Notes: generated by a model from the letters alone, not told the origin. A stretch of 58,024 bases of DNA from Pedobacter sp. ISL-64 (GCF_018613605.1 NZ_JAGGPU010000012.1:1-58024); one strand, 5' to 3'; shown: positions 26,433-33,633, counted from the first letter of the stretch. Translations and numbers: made by a program.

Positions 26433-27408
26433 AAAAATTGAGTTTAAAAACGAAATAAGTGCCTAAGATAGCAGGAATTATAATATTTATGAGCCAAATA
26501 CTTGCAGTACATGCAATAACAGCCACATGTTGATCAGTTACGTGTTTAAATAATTCAACAGCTGTAACACTCCTGATACCCACATCAAAAAGATCAAGTG
26601 ACGGTAATGCCGATTGTACCAAAAAGAGCAAACAGGTCATCATGATGATATCTACATAATGCAAACCTGGTACCAACCATACAAACAAGATGAAGTATTG
26701 CGAGCTAAACACCAAATAGCGAACAAAACAATAGATTATGATTTTGAATAGTTCCCTTTTTCGGTACCTCGCTAAAATGCTGTAAAATTTCTTGTATTTC
26801 CTGGTAAATTTAAATGAAAGCAAAATGCCATTTAACCATCGGATGTTAAAGTAGAAGATCAGGAAAAACAGGCAGAAAAATACCGCGAGAAATACCATGG
26901 CGATAAAAAGTACACGGTCGATAGGAATAAAACGATAAACAAAAAAACAGGCTGCAATGGCTCCAAAAACATTCGTTAATACCAGTTGACCAATGCTGCC
27001 CACACTCATGGCCACTATGCCTACAATCCTTCTTTTAGGTGACAGGAAAAATACCCTTCCTCCATACTCTCCTAGCCTATTGGGTGTAAAAATGGCCAGT
27101 GTTAATCCGCAAAATACCGATTCGATAGCGCGATAAAAACTGATAGGCTCGATGTGGCTCATGAGGTATTTCCATTTTCCCGCCTCCAAAAACCAATTCA
27201 CAAACATCAATAACACCACGATACCAATTACCGTAATAATTTCTGTTTGAGGGATATTTTTTAATAATGCACTGAAATCCTGCAGATTTTTATTCGCAAC
27301 GAGCTTATGGTAAATAAACCAAAAAGCAAATATTACGATTGCAGCTTTGATGAAGATTGATAATATTTTTTTGTTCTTGCCTGTCAAGATTATCTTTTTA
27401 GTTTGCAA
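26410..27408 (-). CDS. Lysylphosphatidylglycerol synthase-like transmembrane protein (UPF0104)
   Basis: The 332-residue protein has about eight hydrophobic segments. It also has the family blocks FVNWFLEAGKWKYLM, FCGLTLAIFTPNRLGEYGGRVFFL and LLFLVQSALPSLDLFDVGIRSVTAVELF, typical of the flippase-like membrane half of MprF and of UPF0104 proteins. It has no aminoacyl-transfer domain. A lipid-transport or glycolipid role fits with the overlapping glycosyltransferase gene. The start is uncertain: TTG at 27408 is in frame, but the sequence CATATTTG across it looks like a -7 box, and a second TTG at 27387 is equally possible. It is divergent from ruvC with starts only a few bases apart. Confidence 0.82.
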   Translation of the reverse strand: MQTKKIILTGKNKKILSIFIKAAIVIFAFWFIYHKLVANKNLQDFSALLKNIPQTEIITVIGIVVLLMFVNWFLEAGKWKYLMSHIEPISFYRAIESVFCGLTLAIFTPNRLGEYGGRVFFLSPKRRIVGIVAMSVGSIGQLVLTNVFGAIAACFFVYRFIPIDRVLFIAMVFLAVFFCLFFLIFYFNIRWLNGILLSFKFTRKYKKFYSILARYRKRELFKIIIYCFVRYLVFSSQYFILFVWLVPGLHYVDIIMMTCLLFLVQSALPSLDLFDVGIRSVTAVELFKHVTDQHVAVIACTASIWLINIIIPAILGTYFVFKLNFFGNLKSN

Positions 27409-27428
27409 ATATGCTTAATATTGCTGTA

Positions 27429-28016
27429 ATGTTGAACGAAAAAAAGGAACGGGTTATTATGGGCATTGATCCAGGCACAGCGGTGATGGGTTATGGCGTA
27501 ATTTTAGAGAAGGGAAATAAAACAGAACTGATCAGTTTAGGGGTAGTAAAGATGACCCATTTAGATGATCCTTTTCTTAAGCTTCAGCGGATATTCGAAA
27601 AAACAGTAGTTTTAATCGATCAGTACAAGCCAGATGTCCTCGCCATCGAAGCACCATTTTATGGTAAAAACATTCAGGTTTTATTAAAACTCGGCCGCGC
27701 GCAGGGTATTGCCATTGCAGCTGCACTCTCCAGAAATATCTCGGTAACGGAATATTCTCCACGTAAGATCAAACAATCCATTACAGGCAGCGGAAATGCA
27801 ACTAAAGAGCAAGTGGCAGCCATGTTGCAACGTTTGTTAAATTTTAAAGAAACGCCAGAGTTTTTAGATGCTACTGACGGGTTGGCTGTAGCCGTTTGCC
27901 ATTCTTTTCAAAAAATTACCGCAGGAGGGAAATCTAAAACCTATTCGGGCTGGGAATCTTTTGTAAGCGATAACAAAACCAAGGTTAAAGGTTTAGTGGT
28001 TAAAGCAAAGAAATAG
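27429..28016 (+). CDS. ruvC: Crossover junction endodeoxyribonuclease RuvC
   Basis: RuvC cuts Holliday junctions during homologous recombination. The sequence shows the first catalytic Asp in MGIDPGTAVMGYGVI, the second acidic residue in VLAIEAPFYGKNIQVLLKLGRAQG, and the C-terminal DATDGLAVAVCH carrying the last acidic ligands. The length from this start is 195 residues, usual for the family. An in-frame ATG 18 bases upstream (27411) exists, but MLNEKKERVIMGIDPGT matches the normal short N-terminus better. ruvA/ruvB are not adjacent. The region after the stop contains a REP-like inverted repeat. Confidence 0.94.
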   Translation: MLNEKKERVIMGIDPGTAVMGYGVILEKGNKTELISLGVVKMTHLDDPFLKLQRIFEKTVVLIDQYKPDVLAIEAPFYGKNIQVLLKLGRAQGIAIAAALSRNISVTEYSPRKIKQSITGSGNATKEQVAAMLQRLLNFKETPEFLDATDGLAVAVCHSFQKITAGGKSKTYSGWESFVSDNKTKVKGLVVKAKK

Positions 28017-28036
28017 TGATGAAATCAATCCAAATT

Positions 28037-28104
28037 TGTCACGTTGAGCTTGTCGAAACGCTTTCGAAAACTTAAACAGATCCTTCGACAGGCTCAGGAT
28101 GACA
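28037..28104. repeat. REP-like imperfect inverted repeat after ruvC
   Basis: The left arm TGTCACGTTGAGCTTGTCG (28037-28055) and the right arm with CGACAGGCTCAGGATGACA (28086-28104) are inverted with a few mismatches. The right arm is a sequence I recognise as very common between genes in Bacteroidota. It lies 21 bases after the ruvC stop and may act as a 3' hairpin. Confidence 0.6.
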
Positions 28105-28144
28105 ATGCTATACTTATAATACAGTCTCCTAATTAAGAAGATAA

Positions 28145-28187
28145 AATAATCTATTTGATTTAAATGGTTCATGCGAACACGAACCAT
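28145..28187 (-). repeat. Dispersed hairpin repeat, copy 1 (CGAA loop)
   Basis: A shared leader AATAATCTATTTGATTTAAA is followed by ATGGTTCATG (28164-28173), loop CGAA, and CACGAACCAT (28178-28187). A second copy is at 28726-28769 in the same orientation; the lipoprotein gene lies between them. Confidence 0.65.
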
Positions 28188-28207
28188 GGAATGCAAAAAT
28201 AATGTTC

Positions 28208-28705
28208 TCAATTTATCTCCAGTCTACTGATTGTTCTGCTTATCCTAACAGATGACTTTTTAATCTCTACAATGTTGCTATAAACTATTGTATCCTGACC
28301 TTCAATTACTTTTATCTTATTAAAAAGAACAGTTTCATCTTTATCGCCCCAACCATCGATACTAAGATACGAATCGGGGAAAAGCGAATAACGTTGTACC
28401 AGGTTTACGGTATCGGTAGAAATTAATTGTTTGTGTTGCTCACTACCTGCACGGGCATAACTATCTGTTAGAAAAACTTTAAAATCATGTTCCGACCACC
28501 ACTCTCTGTAATTTTCCTTATCAAAAAATAATTCGACAGTAAGATTACGATCTGTTTTATTCCAAATTTCTACACTAGGTCTGGGGGGGTCGTAAACACA
28601 TGAAGAGATAATCAAAACGAAGGTTATAAGAATATAAAGACATAATTTAATACCTTTTTCATTAAAACGTTCACTCAATACAATGGCTGGTAAGTCATTA
28701 ACCAT
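28208..28705 (-). CDS. Small lipoprotein of unknown function (start uncertain)
   Basis: The frame encodes a hydrophobic stretch LCLYILITFVLIISSC with a lipobox. It is followed by about 140 residues rich in beta strands (PSVEIWNKTDRNLTVELFFDKENYREWW, FPDSYLSIDGWGDKDETVLFNKIKVIEGQDTIVYSN). No family is recognised. The start is unclear. ATG at 28705 gives a 20-residue lead before the signal; TTG at 28678 gives a more normal one. An ATG at 28662 in another frame begins MKKVLNYVFIFL and stops, which would fit a one-base indel in the signal. A longer frame reaching 28762 runs into repeat copy 2 and is unlikely. It is flanked by two same-orientation repeat copies. Confidence 0.55.
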   Translation of the reverse strand: MVNDLPAIVLSERFNEKGIKLCLYILITFVLIISSCVYDPPRPSVEIWNKTDRNLTVELFFDKENYREWWSEHDFKVFLTDSYARAGSEQHKQLISTDTVNLVQRYSLFPDSYLSIDGWGDKDETVLFNKIKVIEGQDTIVYSNIVEIKKSSVRISRTISRLEIN

Positions 28706-28725
28706 AAGCAAGTTTCTATCTAATA

Positions 28726-28769
28726 AATAATCTATTTGATTTAAAATGGCCCGTGCGAACACGGACCAT
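28726..28769 (-). repeat. Dispersed hairpin repeat, copy 2 (CGAA loop)
   Basis: It has the same leader AATAATCTATTTGATTTAAA as copy 1, then ATGGCCCGTG (28746-28755), loop CGAA, and CACGGACCAT (28760-28769). Compared with copy 1, bases change on both sides of the stem (GTTC/GAAC against GCCC/GGAC), so pairing is kept. Confidence 0.65.
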
Positions 28770-28791
28770 AGAGCGATAATGAAATAGCTGT

Positions 28792-29685
28792 TTATTGTCG
28801 GGCCTGATCAATCATATTTTTAGTCGCTTCATCCATTGCTAATTTATTCTTACGAATAAAATATTTTATCGTGAAGAAGATTGCAATACCTACTAATATC
28901 AACATCCATAAATTGGAAATTGCGATGATGATTTCTTTAAAAATTGTCCAACCATTTACAATACCCAACCAAAGTCTGTTAATAAATGCCGGACGGTAGT
29001 CGTACAGATTGTCATTGGCCACAATCATTGTTTTAACGGTGTTATCCTGATAAAAATTAAGGGTAATGGTACTGAATTTTACACGGCTGTCGATTTGCAT
29101 ATTCTCAATTCTCTTGTCTACATAATCGTCTTTGATGTAAAGAGAAGATTCTACATTGGCGCTTTTCTTCGAAGCTACTTTATTGATCTTTTCGATCGCA
29201 TCGACCCGATTCTGTGCTTTTAGCTTATTGGATAAATAGGCGATACTCTGATCGTCCATTTTCATCGATTGGTTATCCACAAAAACCGCCATTTTTGCAA
29301 TGGTATTGGTAAATTCATCCAGCTTCTCAGACGGAACCCTGGCTACCAAATAGCCTTGGGTACGATAGGAGGTAATTTCTTTTAGCGAATCGGTAGATTG
29401 TTTAACCTTATCGGTTTCCTGGATGGTACTTTCGATTGAGAACTCTGCAACAGTACCTCCTTCGGCTTTAATGGTTTTGCTAAGCTGTTCTTTGGTATTT
29501 TGAACGTCTTTCACCCTAAAACGCATATCTGCAGTTTTGATGATTTTTTCGGCTGCAGCAGTATCTGCAGATTCTTTGTTTAATTCCTTTGTGTCGACAG
29601 CATCGGCACTTGCATATTTTTTATTTTCATTTTGGCAGCCAAAAATTGTTAAAACTATGGCTATAGCAATTATATTCCTTTTCAT
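28792..29685 (-). CDS. DUF4349 domain lipoprotein
   Basis: The 297-residue protein has a lipoprotein signal (AIAIVLTIFGC, Cys 17). DUF4349 fills most of the protein: an opening strand KIIKTADMRFRVKDVQNTKEQL, the strand GYLVARVPSEKLDEFTNTIAKM, a coiled-coil helix around LSNKLKAQNRVDAIEKINKVASKK, and the strand RVKFSTITLNFYQD. A single C-terminal membrane helix (about 247-271, ISNLWMLILVGIAIFFTIKYF) and a basic tail follow. Lipid anchor plus C-terminal helix could bridge the envelope. Function is unknown; the fold is sometimes linked to mechanosensing or membrane-stress proteins, but this is not established. Normal family length. Confidence 0.8.
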   Translation of the reverse strand: MKRNIIAIAIVLTIFGCQNENKKYASADAVDTKELNKESADTAAAEKIIKTADMRFRVKDVQNTKEQLSKTIKAEGGTVAEFSIESTIQETDKVKQSTDSLKEITSYRTQGYLVARVPSEKLDEFTNTIAKMAVFVDNQSMKMDDQSIAYLSNKLKAQNRVDAIEKINKVASKKSANVESSLYIKDDYVDKRIENMQIDSRVKFSTITLNFYQDNTVKTMIVANDNLYDYRPAFINRLWLGIVNGWTIFKEIIIAISNLWMLILVGIAIFFTIKYFIRKNKLAMDEATKNMIDQARQ

Positions 29686-29813
29686 GATTCTGTGATTCTA
29701 AAAAATTAATCATTTTAAATATTTGCTTCAAATGGCCATTAGAAGTTTAGCGTTTTGGTTAGCTTTTAACGCTGTGTTTTCTCTTAATACCATAATCGTA
29801 TTTAGGTAACCCA

Positions 29814-29848
29814 ATACAGAGTTTAGAGTAGCGAGAAGAGAATTTGGA
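29814..29848. repeat. Possible degenerate heptamer array
   Basis: Five consecutive 7-mers each end in GA: ATACAGA, GTTTAGA, GTAGCGA, GAAGAGA and ATTTGGA. They lie in the 589-base gap 29686-30274. An inverted partner is not clear, so this is a weak member of the array class seen in the atp operon. Confidence 0.3.
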
Positions 29849-29867
29849 GGGGTTTTTCGTTTATTAT

Positions 29868-29900
29868 AAACCTCGCAGGTTTTGAAAACCTACGAGGTTT
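29868..29900. repeat. 33-base near-perfect palindrome
   Basis: Arms AAACCTCGCAGGTTTT (29868-29883) and AAAACCTACGAGGTTT (29885-29900) flank a single G with one mismatch. Palindromes of this kind (AACCTCGCAGGTTTT) are scattered through many Bacteroidota genomes. It is in the gap between the DUF4349 gene and the small membrane protein gene. Confidence 0.6.
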
Positions 29901-29964
29901 ACCTGGAGTCTTTAAAGTGTGTCTTTTTTGAAAAGCAGGTTACTGTGTACATCGGTTCCGAAAG

Positions 29965-30101
29965 CCCTGCCATCTGCTTTACCTCTCTGCGTTCGGTGCC
30001 CGCTCCTGTCAGGTTTAAATTACTTAGGCAGACCTTTCTATCCTAAACCCGACAGCCGCGATAGCCCCTGATTCTTCATCAGGGCTAAAGCAAATGGCGG
30101 G
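29965..30101. repeat. Nested inverted-repeat element, about 137 bases
   Basis: An outer pair, CCCTGCCATCTGCTTTA (29965-29981) with TAAAGCAAATGGCGGG (30086-30101), encloses an inner pair, CTGTCAGGTTTA (30006-30017) with TAAACCCGACAG (30044-30055). A small hairpin AGCCCCTGAT/ATCAGGGCT lies at 30063-30085. The element is clearly more GC-rich than its surroundings and has no open reading frame. It could be a MITE-like mobile element or a structured RNA. The rest of the gap 29686-30274 holds the palindrome, a possible heptamer array and a terminator. Confidence 0.55.
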
Positions 30102-30220
30102 ACTGCTGTACCCCAAATGCTTCTGAATTTGCTTTGCAAAAAAAGAAAGTAACATTGTTTTTAATAGCCTCAATGAGGGCTGCACCATTTAAAATCTGAT
30201 GGATTTGTGCCTATAAACAA

Positions 30221-30254
30221 AAAAGCCGATCATGAATGAACATGACCGGCTTTT
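30221..30254 (-). terminator. Terminator after the small membrane protein gene
   Basis: Arms AAAAGCCGATCATG (30221-30234) and CATGACCGGCTTTT (30241-30254) pair with one mismatch around 6 bases. The minus strand continues into TTTGTTT. Confidence 0.75.
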
Positions 30255-30274
30255 ATATCTTGATCGCAATTGGC

Positions 30275-30493
30275 TTATGCGTCTAATATTTTGAATACAC
30301 CTTTAATGGCAATAATTGCACCGATGAACAAAACAATCCAGGATGCCAAAGATACTTGCCACGAATCATAAGCGAAACGTGCGTAAGTACCCACCATGCA
30401 AACCAGTACACCAAAAATCATTAATTTATAAATTCCTGGCTGGTTAGCCGTTTTCATACTTTCTGTATTGTGCTTTAATTCGTTGTTCTCCAT
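30275..30493 (-). CDS. Small two-helix membrane protein
   Basis: The 72-residue protein has a polar N-terminus and two hydrophobic segments, about residues 22-40 (GIYKLMIFGVLVCMVGTYARFA) and 48-68 (VSLASWIVLFIGAIIAIKGVF). No family is recognised, and no function is proposed. A clear -7-like box lies 23 bases upstream and a terminator follows the stop, so it is expressed on its own. The clean signals around it support a real gene despite its length. Confidence 0.7.
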   Translation of the reverse strand: MENNELKHNTESMKTANQPGIYKLMIFGVLVCMVGTYARFAYDSWQVSLASWIVLFIGAIIAIKGVFKILDA

Positions 30494-30515
30494 AATGTTT
30501 ATTTTTATGATGCTG

Positions 30516-30523
30516 CAAAAGTA
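30516..30523 (-). promoter_or_regulatory. Putative -7 box for the small membrane protein
   Basis: The minus strand reads TACTTTTG, 22 bases before the ATG at 30493. It matches TAnnTTTG; no clear -33 element. Confidence 0.45.
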
Positions 30524-30550
30524 ATACTTATTGCTGAATAATTATAAAAC

Positions 30551-31315
30551 TTAATAACTTTTTAATCGTTCTAATCTTTGTTTCGCTTTATCTTTATCAC
30601 TAAGTTTTTCTCCCTGATACAAAGGCTTTTCCCAATCTCCGTACATTGGGTTTGGCAACACGATATACTTTGTTCCAAACAGGCTCTGGTTTGCATTTAC
30701 CTGCTCGAAGGTATTCTTTTGCTCACGATAGAAAATGTTACTGAAATCGCTTAAATTATCGCCACACAGCAAAAGGATATTGTGTGTTTCTGCTATTTTT
30801 TGGCGGCGCGGTTCTTTATTTGATGCTCCTTTCGAAACCACTAAATGTGCATCATCTGCATATGGAAAGCCAAAGCTTTGAAGGTTTTTCAATGTTGCGG
30901 TATAATCCTTTTCATCGCGGTTACTCACATAAAATGTTTCGATATGCTTTGATGCAGCAAATTTTAAAAAAGCCAAAGCCCCCGGAACAGTATCAGCTTT
31001 AGCTAGGTTTGTCCATTCGGTCCAATCTGCAGGCACATAACTCAGTCCTTTCTTAATTTCATGTCCCTGAAAAGCCGAGTTGTCCAAAACCGTCTCGTCT
31101 ATATCAACAATCACACAATTTGGCTTTTTGCTGGTATCGGCCCATAATGTTTCTTTTAATGATAAACGGGCAAAGTTATAGGCCTGAAAACATAAAGCTC
31201 TGTACTCGCCCGAAGTTTGCTGCCAAAGCACTGCATTGGTATAATCACGGGCAGGATTTTGGGCCATTGTGAAAAACGGGAAAGCAGATAAGATGATAAT
31301 GATGTATTTTTTCAT
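30551..31315 (-). CDS. Secreted HAD acid phosphatase (class B-like, lipoprotein e(P4) type)
   Basis: Enzymes of this group hydrolyse phosphomonoesters such as nucleotides in the periplasm or at the outer membrane. The 254-residue protein has a signal peptide (ending TMAQ near residue 19; no lipobox Cys). HAD motif I VIVDIDETVLDNS supplies the two catalytic Asp residues, and motif II is FYVSNRDEKDY. A basic motif III region follows (PRRQKIAETHN), and motif IV is CGDNLSDF. The TSGEYRALCFQAYNFA block is typical of the e(P4)/5'-nucleotidase family. A -7-like box (TATCTTTG) is located 17 bases upstream. It appears monocistronic. Confidence 0.88.
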   Translation of the reverse strand: MKKYIIIILSAFPFFTMAQNPARDYTNAVLWQQTSGEYRALCFQAYNFARLSLKETLWADTSKKPNCVIVDIDETVLDNSAFQGHEIKKGLSYVPADWTEWTNLAKADTVPGALAFLKFAASKHIETFYVSNRDEKDYTATLKNLQSFGFPYADDAHLVVSKGASNKEPRRQKIAETHNILLLCGDNLSDFSNIFYREQKNTFEQVNANQSLFGTKYIVLPNPMYGDWEKPLYQGEKLSDKDKAKQRLERLKSY

Positions 31316-31331
31316 TGTTGATATTATACCG

Positions 31332-31339
31332 CAAAGATA
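31332..31339 (-). promoter_or_regulatory. Putative -7 box for the acid phosphatase gene
   Basis: The minus strand reads TATCTTTG, ending 16 bases before the ATG at 31315. It matches TAnnTTTG. Confidence 0.45.
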
Positions 31340-31507
31340 TTAAAAGACGATAACTAACCAGGCCTGAAAAAGCTTGTAAACAGCTCTTAAGTAATTTTGT
31401 ATGGAAATACTTTAAATACAATACATGTAAGTAAGAGATAGACTACGGAGTAACAACAATAATCAGAGTAATTTCCCACCAATTAAGATTTTAGTTATAA
31501 AAATAAC

Positions 31508-31515
31508 TACTTTTG
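31508..31515 (+). promoter_or_regulatory. Putative -7 box for the lipoprotein gene at 31542
   Basis: The plus strand reads TACTTTTG, 26 bases before the ATG at 31542. It matches TAnnTTTG; a TTTT stretch upstream is only a weak -33 candidate. Confidence 0.45.
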
Positions 31516-31541
31516 AGCACACACAAATAAAATCAATTATT

Positions 31542-32249
31542 ATGAAATTTAAACACTTATTAGGGATAGCTATTGCCCTATTTTTCTTTGCAGCCTGCAA
31601 GAAGGATAACCCGATTATTGAACCTCCGGTAGTTATCGAAAAAGAAGATCCTTTAGAATATGCACACGACAGCATTTCTTACAGTATTGATGGAATCACT
31701 TATAAGCTGTCTGAATATTCCAGTTTATCCGGAGCCGGTAATAGTCAACCGTATTCAAAAGTAGATTCAATTGTCGATAACGCTTATTATATATCTGGCA
31801 TTAAAGATTCTGTTTTATACTCACGGAATTATGGAATATATACTGATGGAAAAAAAGTCGATGTTATATTTATTAAAACTTATAAAAAAGCATCGATGTT
31901 ACAATCACTGATTTTAAGGCCAAAAGATGTTATGGATTTATTTACAGTCGGGACTAGAAATTATGCGCTGGACTATGGTAGGGATAATATACAAAATGGC
32001 GTTGCAATAAGCCTATCTGATGGATTTAAAACATATGGTTCAGATGATTTTCGAAGACCTCCACAATTAGGCGCTGATGCTCAAAAGAATTCAAAATTTG
32101 AAATCACAAGTTTAAAGAAATTAAAGTCGGGCACATCTATTTTAGAAGCTAAATTTAATGCAACGGTTTATAACGAAAAGAACGTGAGCAAAAAATTAGA
32201 AAATGGATATCTGAGATTAGTTATGAGTAAATATGACTCGATCTTATAA
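31542..32249 (+). CDS. Lipoprotein of unknown function
   Basis: The 235-residue protein has a lipoprotein signal (GIAIALFFFAAC, Cys near residue 19). A negatively charged linker (VVIEKEDPLEYAHDS) precedes a beta-rich body (ISYSIDGITYKLSEYSS, KVDVIFIKTYKKASMLQSLIL, KFEITSLKKLKSGTSILEAKFNATVYN). The last part, with ISYSIDG near the start and ILEAKFNATVYN near the end, recalls DUF6252-like small envelope lipoproteins, but I cannot assign a family with confidence. It has its own promoter-like box and a good terminator, so it is a single-gene unit between the phosphatase and the DUF4143 ATPase. Confidence 0.65.
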   Translation: MKFKHLLGIAIALFFFAACKKDNPIIEPPVVIEKEDPLEYAHDSISYSIDGITYKLSEYSSLSGAGNSQPYSKVDSIVDNAYYISGIKDSVLYSRNYGIYTDGKKVDVIFIKTYKKASMLQSLILRPKDVMDLFTVGTRNYALDYGRDNIQNGVAISLSDGFKTYGSDDFRRPPQLGADAQKNSKFEITSLKKLKSGTSILEAKFNATVYNEKNVSKKLENGYLRLVMSKYDSIL

Positions 32250-32251
32250 GT

Positions 32252-32283
32252 AGATGCCCATTCCAATTTAAGAATGGGCATCT
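32252..32283 (+). terminator. Terminator after the lipoprotein gene
   Basis: Perfect 12-base arms AGATGCCCATTC (32252-32263) and GAATGGGCATCT (32272-32283) enclose 8 bases, followed by TAGTTTT. It lies between convergent genes. Confidence 0.75.
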
Positions 32284-32302
32284 TAGTTTTATCAACAAAT
32301 GA

Positions 32303-33430
32303 TCAACTATTCAAAAAACTTCCTCTTTCGCTTTTTGATAAGACCAGTGTCTCTGCTTCAGGGTAAGCTTGGGTAAAGGTTACAGGAAGTTTGTTTTTAC
32401 CTCTTTCATTCCATTTAAATTCTACAGCGAGAAGCCTCGTATCTGTTTTTTCGATATAATCGATTTCCTGTTGCTGAGTTGTACGCCAGAAAAAGCATTC
32501 AGCTTCCATTTGATTCTGATGCAAAAACTTCATCCGCTCCGCAATCATATAATTTTCAAACAATGCACCTACATCGTTTCTGTTGGCAATTGGATTAAAA
32601 TTCCGTGTAATGGCGTTTACAATCCCCGTATCGTAGAAATAAATCTTTTTATTCTTTTTTATTTCGTTGCGTACGTTACCCGAAAATGCTGGTAGTGTAA
32701 AAACTACAAAAGATTTTTCAAGCAGACTGATGTATTTATCAACTGTTTTCTGGTCGGCTTTCACCAATTGTGCTAGTTCAGAAAAATTCACCTCGCTCCC
32801 AATCTGTAAAGCCAAAGCCTTTACAATTTTCTCGAACAACAGTGGCTTCTTCACCTCCTCGAGTGCAAATAAATCCTTATACAGGTAGCTATCGGAAAGT
32901 AATTTTAAATGCTCTTCGGCATGCTGTGGATCGTTAATAATTTCAGGATAAGAACCATATATTAAACGTTGCTCCAGCGATCTTTCTTCGGTAATGAAAT
33001 CGGTATCGTTTACCAGTTCGGCATAAGAAAAAGGCAGAAGCATCATTTCATACTTACGACCTGTTAAAGGCTCGTTAATCTTACCTGATAGTTCAAAGGC
33101 TGAAGAGCCTGTAGCAATTACCTGAACATTTTTAAATCGATCTACAATGATTTTAATCAATAATCCAACATCACTTATCCGTTGAGCTTCATCAATAAAT
33201 AGAACTTCGTAATTACCAAGCATTTGGCCAATCTGTATAGCGTTCGGTTTAGCTAATGTTTCCCTTACATCAGCATCATCTCCATTCAAATACAATGTTT
33301 TTTTATTAACCTTTGCTAGCAACTGCTCCACAAAAGTAGTTTTACCGGTTTGCCTCGGGCCGAATATAATAAAAGCTTTCCCCTTAAAGAGCCTGGCAAA
33401 AGCATAATCTAATTGTTTCCTAACGATCAT
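32303..33430 (-). CDS. AAA ATPase with DUF4143 domain
   Basis: The 375-residue protein has a Walker A motif FGPRQTGKTT (residues 23-32), a Walker B VLFIDEAQ, and sensor-like IATGSSAFEL. A winged-helix-like section and a C-terminal DUF4143 nuclease-like domain follow (FFWRTTQQQEIDYIEKTDTRLLAVEFKWN, resembling the E-x-K core of PD-(D/E)XK folds). Family members are widespread, unlinked to a clear process, and often carried on accessory DNA. The ATG at 33430 follows a -7-like box by 17 bases; an in-frame TTG at 33436 is less likely. Directly upstream are three tandem 32-base repeats that may be binding sites. Confidence 0.82.
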   Translation of the reverse strand: MIVRKQLDYAFARLFKGKAFIIFGPRQTGKTTFVEQLLAKVNKKTLYLNGDDADVRETLAKPNAIQIGQMLGNYEVLFIDEAQRISDVGLLIKIIVDRFKNVQVIATGSSAFELSGKINEPLTGRKYEMMLLPFSYAELVNDTDFITEERSLEQRLIYGSYPEIINDPQHAEEHLKLLSDSYLYKDLFALEEVKKPLLFEKIVKALALQIGSEVNFSELAQLVKADQKTVDKYISLLEKSFVVFTLPAFSGNVRNEIKKNKKIYFYDTGIVNAITRNFNPIANRNDVGALFENYMIAERMKFLHQNQMEAECFFWRTTQQQEIDYIEKTDTRLLAVEFKWNERGKNKLPVTFTQAYPEAETLVLSKSERGSFLNS

Positions 33431-33447
33431 AGCCAATAATTATCATA

Positions 33448-33455
33448 CAAAAGTA
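33448..33455 (-). promoter_or_regulatory. Putative -7 box for the DUF4143 ATPase gene
   Basis: The minus strand reads TACTTTTG, ending 17 bases before the ATG at 33430. It touches the first unit of the tandem repeat, so a protein bound there would block it. Confidence 0.45.
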
Positions 33456-33535
33456 TAATAATTTTGGATTACAATCCATAAAAAACATAATAATTTTGGA
33501 TTTCAATCCATAAAAATTATAATAATTTCGGATTA
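33455..33535. repeat. Three tandem 32-base repeats upstream of the DUF4143 ATPase
   Basis: Units start at 33455, 33487 and 33519 (the last is partial) with core ATAATAATTTTGGATT. Units 1 and 2 also hold the dyad GGATTnCAATCC (centre n = A or T). Regular spacing and location over the promoter suggest operator sites. Confidence 0.7.
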
Positions 33536-33555
33536 GATATTACATTAATAATAAA

Positions 33556-33585
33556 AAAGCCCATTTCAATTAAGAAATGGGCTTT
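33556..33585 (-). terminator. Terminator of the atp operon
   Basis: Perfect 12-base arms AAAGCCCATTTC (33556-33567) and GAAATGGGCTTT (33574-33585) enclose 6 bases. The minus strand continues with TTTTTTATTATT. It lies 48 bases past the atpG stop. Confidence 0.82.
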
Positions 33586-33633
33586 ATATCTTATCGGATT
33601 CAGGACTAAAAACGCCCAACTCCAAACTAAATG

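Noticed and set aside
33455..33535. Tandem units as a CRISPR array
   Set aside because: Units are joined without spacers, only three copies exist, no cas gene is near, and each unit holds a dyad typical of operators.
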